This document shows positions 60,398 through 64,000 of a stretch of DNA of 64,000 nt, piece by piece. The DNA is taken from the NCBI GenBank assembly GCA_945888525.1, contig CAMDAF010000002.1, positions 1 through 64,000 of the forward strand. Direction: 5' to 3'. Below the pieces are notes generated by a model. The model worked only from the letters and a program-made list of their open reading frames with translations, had not been told where the DNA came from and did not search any database. This DNA comes from Chitinophaga pinensis (GTDB taxonomy: Bacteria > Bacteroidota > Bacteroidia > NS11-12g > UBA955). Every line of letters starts with the position of its first letter. Position 1 is the first letter of the stretch. The translations under genes and the position numbers were made by a program.

Positions 60398-63300
60398 ATG
60401 TCTAAAATCCTTACCAAACTCATTTTACTTGTTTTGCTTTGTTTCAACACCAATATTGGACATGCACAACAATGGCTGGGCAGAACAACCGGTAATTACA
60501 CTGGCACCTATGGCATTTACAACAATGCATCCTCGATTGCTGATTCTAAGTACAAATATTATTTCAATCTTTGGGGAAGAGGCGTCAATTTCTACAACAA
60601 TTATTTAACCTACAATGCACCAATTAAATTAAACCATTGGGCAAATGGCAACTTGTACGCAGCAGCTTACAAAGACTTGAACGGCAAGACGCAAATTGGC
60701 AATGATTGGTTTAAAGAAAATTTGAATGGCAAAAACAAGCACTTTAGTTTTAACCAAGACATTTGGGGACCTGCATTTATGTTCCCGGTATCAAGAAACT
60801 GGAATATGTCCATAAATACCCGCCAGCGCTCCAGCCTTCAAATGATAGGCATAAGCGAAACTGCTGCAAGTATGGCTAAGAATGGAATTGATTCCAATAA
60901 GTTTGCTGGAATTAACAATAAATTTTCAGCCAATGTTCAAAGTTACCAAGAGCTTAGTTTTACACTTGGCGGAATTCTAGCTAAAAACGATAAGCATCAA
61001 CTTAATGGTGGAATAACTGTAAAATTAATTAGGGGTTTGGGTGCGGCCTATTTTAAAGGCGATCAATTAAATATTAATGGAACAAGCAACAACGGCGCTG
61101 ATTTAAATGGCAATTTTCAATATGCTTATACGGATGACCAATCTGTAATTTCTCCATTTAACCAGCCTTACGGGCTTTTCTCCTTAAATTCAAGAGGCGC
61201 TGGCGCAGGATTTGATTTAGGATTAAACTACACATACCGTTCTCAAAAATTAAAATACAGAAGCCAATTTGCTTGTGATAGAAATGACAGAAAAAGTGAT
61301 TATGACTTTAAATTGAGTATGGCATTAAACGATATTGGTGGCGTGCGGTACAACAGACATAGCACTTTGTACAATTATGGCTCAACGACTAACACTTCAA
61401 TAAATGCGTCGAAAGACATTTTAAATGGTTTCAGTTCCATCAATAAAAACGGATTCGATAGCATTGGCAATGCATTTGCAAGAATGGGTGCCGCAAAGTC
61501 ATCAGGATTTTCTACCACCTTGCCGAGTGCTTTTAATTTGCAAGCTGATATCAGGTTTACTAAATATTTCTACACTTCTTTGTATTGGAATCAAAGTTTA
61601 AAGGGCAACAACGCAACTGGAATGCGAAGCACCTCAATGCTCTCAATCATACCAAGAATTGAATCAAAAGGATTTGAATTTAGTATGCCAATAACCTTAA
61701 GTGAAAATTACAAGAATTTTTATGTTGGCGCCTACACCAGAATCGGACCAGTATTTTTTGGTAGTGATAACCTAGGTGGATTGTTAAATGTTTCCTCTAA
61801 TTCTGAATTTAGGGGCGCTGATATTTATGGTGGCATTTCAATTGGCATTGGCCATTGTCACTCTTGGTGGTACAACAACAATGTAGATCCAGTATATATG
61901 GATTCTATGCACAACGATTCCATTATAAATCAAATTAAAGACACCATACACGTTGTTGAGCATGATACCATCATTCTAAAAGATACAATCAAAATAATTA
62001 AAAGAGATACCATTTATTCTTCAAAAAAGCCCATCAAAACAAATGCGGAACTTGAAAAAGAAGCAGAGTTAAAAAAGAAAGAAGCGGATCTAAACAAAAG
62101 AAAGATTGAGCTTGATGCAAAAGAAAAGGAAATCTTAGCCAAACAGAAATCTCCAGTTACAGAAACTGTTGCAATCAAAGAGTGCAATCTTAAAAACAAT
62201 GCACTTACAAATGAAAATGCAACGTTAAAAAACAAAACAAACACCCAGGCCGAAGAAATTGCAGCATTGAAAAAACAACTTGATGATGTAAATAAAGCAA
62301 AGACCGATGCTGAAATAGAAAAACAAAAATGTGCAGAGGATAAAATCAAAAACAACGCTGAAATTTTAAAACTTCAAGACGATTTAATTAAAGCGAACAA
62401 GCGATTAGTTGAATTACAAACTGAGATTGACATACTTAAAAAAGCAGCAGCAAATAAAACAGATGCAAACGTCATAAAAGGTACCGACGCAGAAAAACTG
62501 GCTAAGGCAAACAAGCAGGTTGATAGTTTAAAGTTAATCGTACTTTACCTTGAATCTGATATAGAAAAATGTAAAAAGAATAGCTTATTAAACGATACAG
62601 AAGCGATTAAAAAAGCGGAAACGGATAAAGCGAAGGCTGAAAATGATGCAAGGTTAGCTAAAAAGCAAGCCGATAGCCTAAGTAATATTTTAATTATTAG
62701 AACAACCGAGTATGAAAATTGCAAGAAGAATTCAACTTTAAATTCAGCTGAAATTGTAAAAAAAGCAGAAGCGGATAAAGCAAAAGCTGAAAACAACGCT
62801 AAAGTGGCTCAAAAACGGGCGGATAGTTTGGAATTGGTTCTTGCTCAAAGAAGCATAGATTATGAAAATTGCAAGAAAAGCAGCAGTCAAAATGATGCAG
62901 AAGTTCAGAAAATGCAAAAATGTGCTGATGAAAATGCGACACTTAAATTAGAGATGGCCGATATGTCGAAAACAATTGGAAAATTGAATTCTAAAAATTA
63001 TGCTTTAAGTATGCGAATAGACAGTTTGTTAAATGCACTTAAAGACTGTAATAAAAACAGCAATTCAGGAAGTAATAATGACGCAGAGCTGCTTAAACAA
63101 TGTCAAAACAGCAAGGTCGAATTGGAAGCTGAGATATTAAAATTGAAAACCGTTATTTCAAACAAGAACAAAACACTTGACAGTTTAAGTTCAATTAATG
63201 CTGAACAAGCCAAAAAGCAAATAGAACTGAATGTTCAAATTGCCAAACTAAATTTAGAAATAAGTGTATTAAAGAGCAACAACACCAATTGCGATGACAT

Positions 63301-63889
63301 TCAAAAACAATTGGATGATAAGAGTGCTGAACTTAATAAACTAAAGAATGATTATAACACCATTCAAAACCAATTAAAAACCGTTAATGCTCAATTTAAT
63401 GAATACAAAAATGAATACAATTTCCTTTTAAAACAAAACAACACTTGCAAAATGCAATTGGATAGTTGCCAAAAAGGATTGCAAAGTTCTGAACCAAATG
63501 GAACTCCTGGTGGCTCAAATGGTGGACCATTTGAAGGAAGCATTGACAATCAGGACAGCAATTCAACTGCAGAGACGAGCAGCAATAATACTGAGGCAAT
63601 CAGAACAGGGAGAGGATTAGAAATTGGCATTAAAATTTTAGGGGCAATTTTGAACAGTGCCACACAAAACAGAGCAACGAATACAAATAATAATTCAGGT
63701 TCAAACTCAAATTCTACTGCCAAAAAGCAAGTCGAAACAACTACCAACTCAAATTCCAGCAGCAATACCAATGGCACAAGTTCGGCTGGTGATGGCGAAG
63801 GAACAGGAAAGAAACCCAGCACGAGCTCAAGCACAAACAACAGTGATAGAGACGGCAGTGGCGCAAATGGATCGACAAGAAGAAGGTGA
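60398..63889 (+). CDS. Large secreted DUF5723-like protein with long C-terminal coiled coil and low-complexity tail
   Basis: Signal peptide ending GHAQQ, beta-rich N-terminal half, EC/K-rich coiled coil with repeats from about residue 550, SN-rich C-terminus. ATG at 60398 preferred. Confidence 0.82.
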   Translation: MSKILTKLILLVLLCFNTNIGHAQQWLGRTTGNYTGTYGIYNNASSIADSKYKYYFNLWGRGVNFYNNYLTYNAPIKLNHWANGNLYAAAYKDLNGKTQIGNDWFKENLNGKNKHFSFNQDIWGPAFMFPVSRNWNMSINTRQRSSLQMIGISETAASMAKNGIDSNKFAGINNKFSANVQSYQELSFTLGGILAKNDKHQLNGGITVKLIRGLGAAYFKGDQLNINGTSNNGADLNGNFQYAYTDDQSVISPFNQPYGLFSLNSRGAGAGFDLGLNYTYRSQKLKYRSQFACDRNDRKSDYDFKLSMALNDIGGVRYNRHSTLYNYGSTTNTSINASKDILNGFSSINKNGFDSIGNAFARMGAAKSSGFSTTLPSAFNLQADIRFTKYFYTSLYWNQSLKGNNATGMRSTSMLSIIPRIESKGFEFSMPITLSENYKNFYVGAYTRIGPVFFGSDNLGGLLNVSSNSEFRGADIYGGISIGIGHCHSWWYNNNVDPVYMDSMHNDSIINQIKDTIHVVEHDTIILKDTIKIIKRDTIYSSKKPIKTNAELEKEAELKKKEADLNKRKIELDAKEKEILAKQKSPVTETVAIKECNLKNNALTNENATLKNKTNTQAEEIAALKKQLDDVNKAKTDAEIEKQKCAEDKIKNNAEILKLQDDLIKANKRLVELQTEIDILKKAAANKTDANVIKGTDAEKLAKANKQVDSLKLIVLYLESDIEKCKKNSLLNDTEAIKKAETDKAKAENDARLAKKQADSLSNILIIRTTEYENCKKNSTLNSAEIVKKAEADKAKAENNAKVAQKRADSLELVLAQRSIDYENCKKSSSQNDAEVQKMQKCADENATLKLEMADMSKTIGKLNSKNYALSMRIDSLLNALKDCNKNSNSGSNNDAELLKQCQNSKVELEAEILKLKTVISNKNKTLDSLSSINAEQAKKQIELNVQIAKLNLEISVLKSNNTNCDDIQKQLDDKSAELNKLKNDYNTIQNQLKTVNAQFNEYKNEYNFLLKQNNTCKMQLDSCQKGLQSSEPNGTPGGSNGGPFEGSIDNQDSNSTAETSSNNTEAIRTGRGLEIGIKILGAILNSATQNRATNTNNNSGSNSNSTAKKQVETTTNSNSSSNTNGTSSAGDGEGTGKKPSTSSSTNNSDRDGSGANGSTRRR

Positions 63890-63914
63890 ATTTTGTAAAT
63901 TAAAATATACTGCT

Positions 63915-63922
63915 TATATTTG
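63915..63922 (+). promoter_or_regulatory. -7 box TATATTTG upstream of a gene running off the right edge
   Basis: Exact TAnnTTTG match; ATG at 63981 begins a truncated ORF (MNVEKE...). Confidence 0.5.
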
Positions 63923-63947
63923 CAGACGATTAAATATTGAAATTTTG

Positions 63948-63971
63948 TTGAGGGGCCTTACAGCCCCTCAA
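63948..63971 (+). promoter_or_regulatory. 9-bp perfect hairpin TTGAGGGGC-CTTACA-GCCCCTCAA
   Basis: Inverted repeat read directly; sits between the -7 box and the ATG at 63981. Confidence 0.6.
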
Positions 63972-64000
63972 TTGTTATATATGAATGTAGAAAAAGAATT

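Noticed and set aside
62014-63840. Minus-strand ORFs within the coiled-coil gene (62014-62355, 62545-62796, 63550-63840)
   Set aside because: F/A/S-rich or L/V-rich mirror translations of a K/E/N-rich repeat region; spurious.

Overview
The window looks chromosomal, AT-rich and gene-dense, from a Bacteroidetes (Bacteroidota) bacterium. Supporting signs are TAnnTTTG -7 boxes, no obvious Shine-Dalgarno sequences, type IX secretion C-terminal sorting domains, and family content (DUF5723-like, DUF4270-like, glycine-lipid acyltransferases). Most of it is housekeeping: der, msrB, prmC, ribD, crtI-like, haaO-like, aroF, dusB, cdsA, ridA, maeB, fabD, ftcD, folA and a PiT transporter. It also carries tRNA-Asn (+) and tRNA-Asp (-), each with a clear Bacteroidetes promoter. 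The accessory-looking part is about 27.8-39.2 kb. It begins at tRNA-Asn, has a repeated tRNA-3'-end-like segment and a repeated 29-nt hairpin, contains orphan lipoproteins, a small HExxH protein and a DUF4116-like protein, and ends near a short decayed remnant that reads as the C-terminus of catalase-peroxidase KatG. I found no CRISPR array, transposase, integrase or phage module. Best second-look items: the tRNA-Asn repeat architecture, genes without an ATG (ribD with a possible ATA start; dusB and a CPBP protease with TTG), -7 boxes directly abutting start codons (possible leaderless mRNAs), a transglutaminase/pseudo-transglutaminase tandem pair, a VWA-like membrane protein coupled to a radical SAM enzyme, the katG remnant, and two large repeat-containing surface or secreted proteins. 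No single locus is clearly a new system; the candidates are marked as inference.
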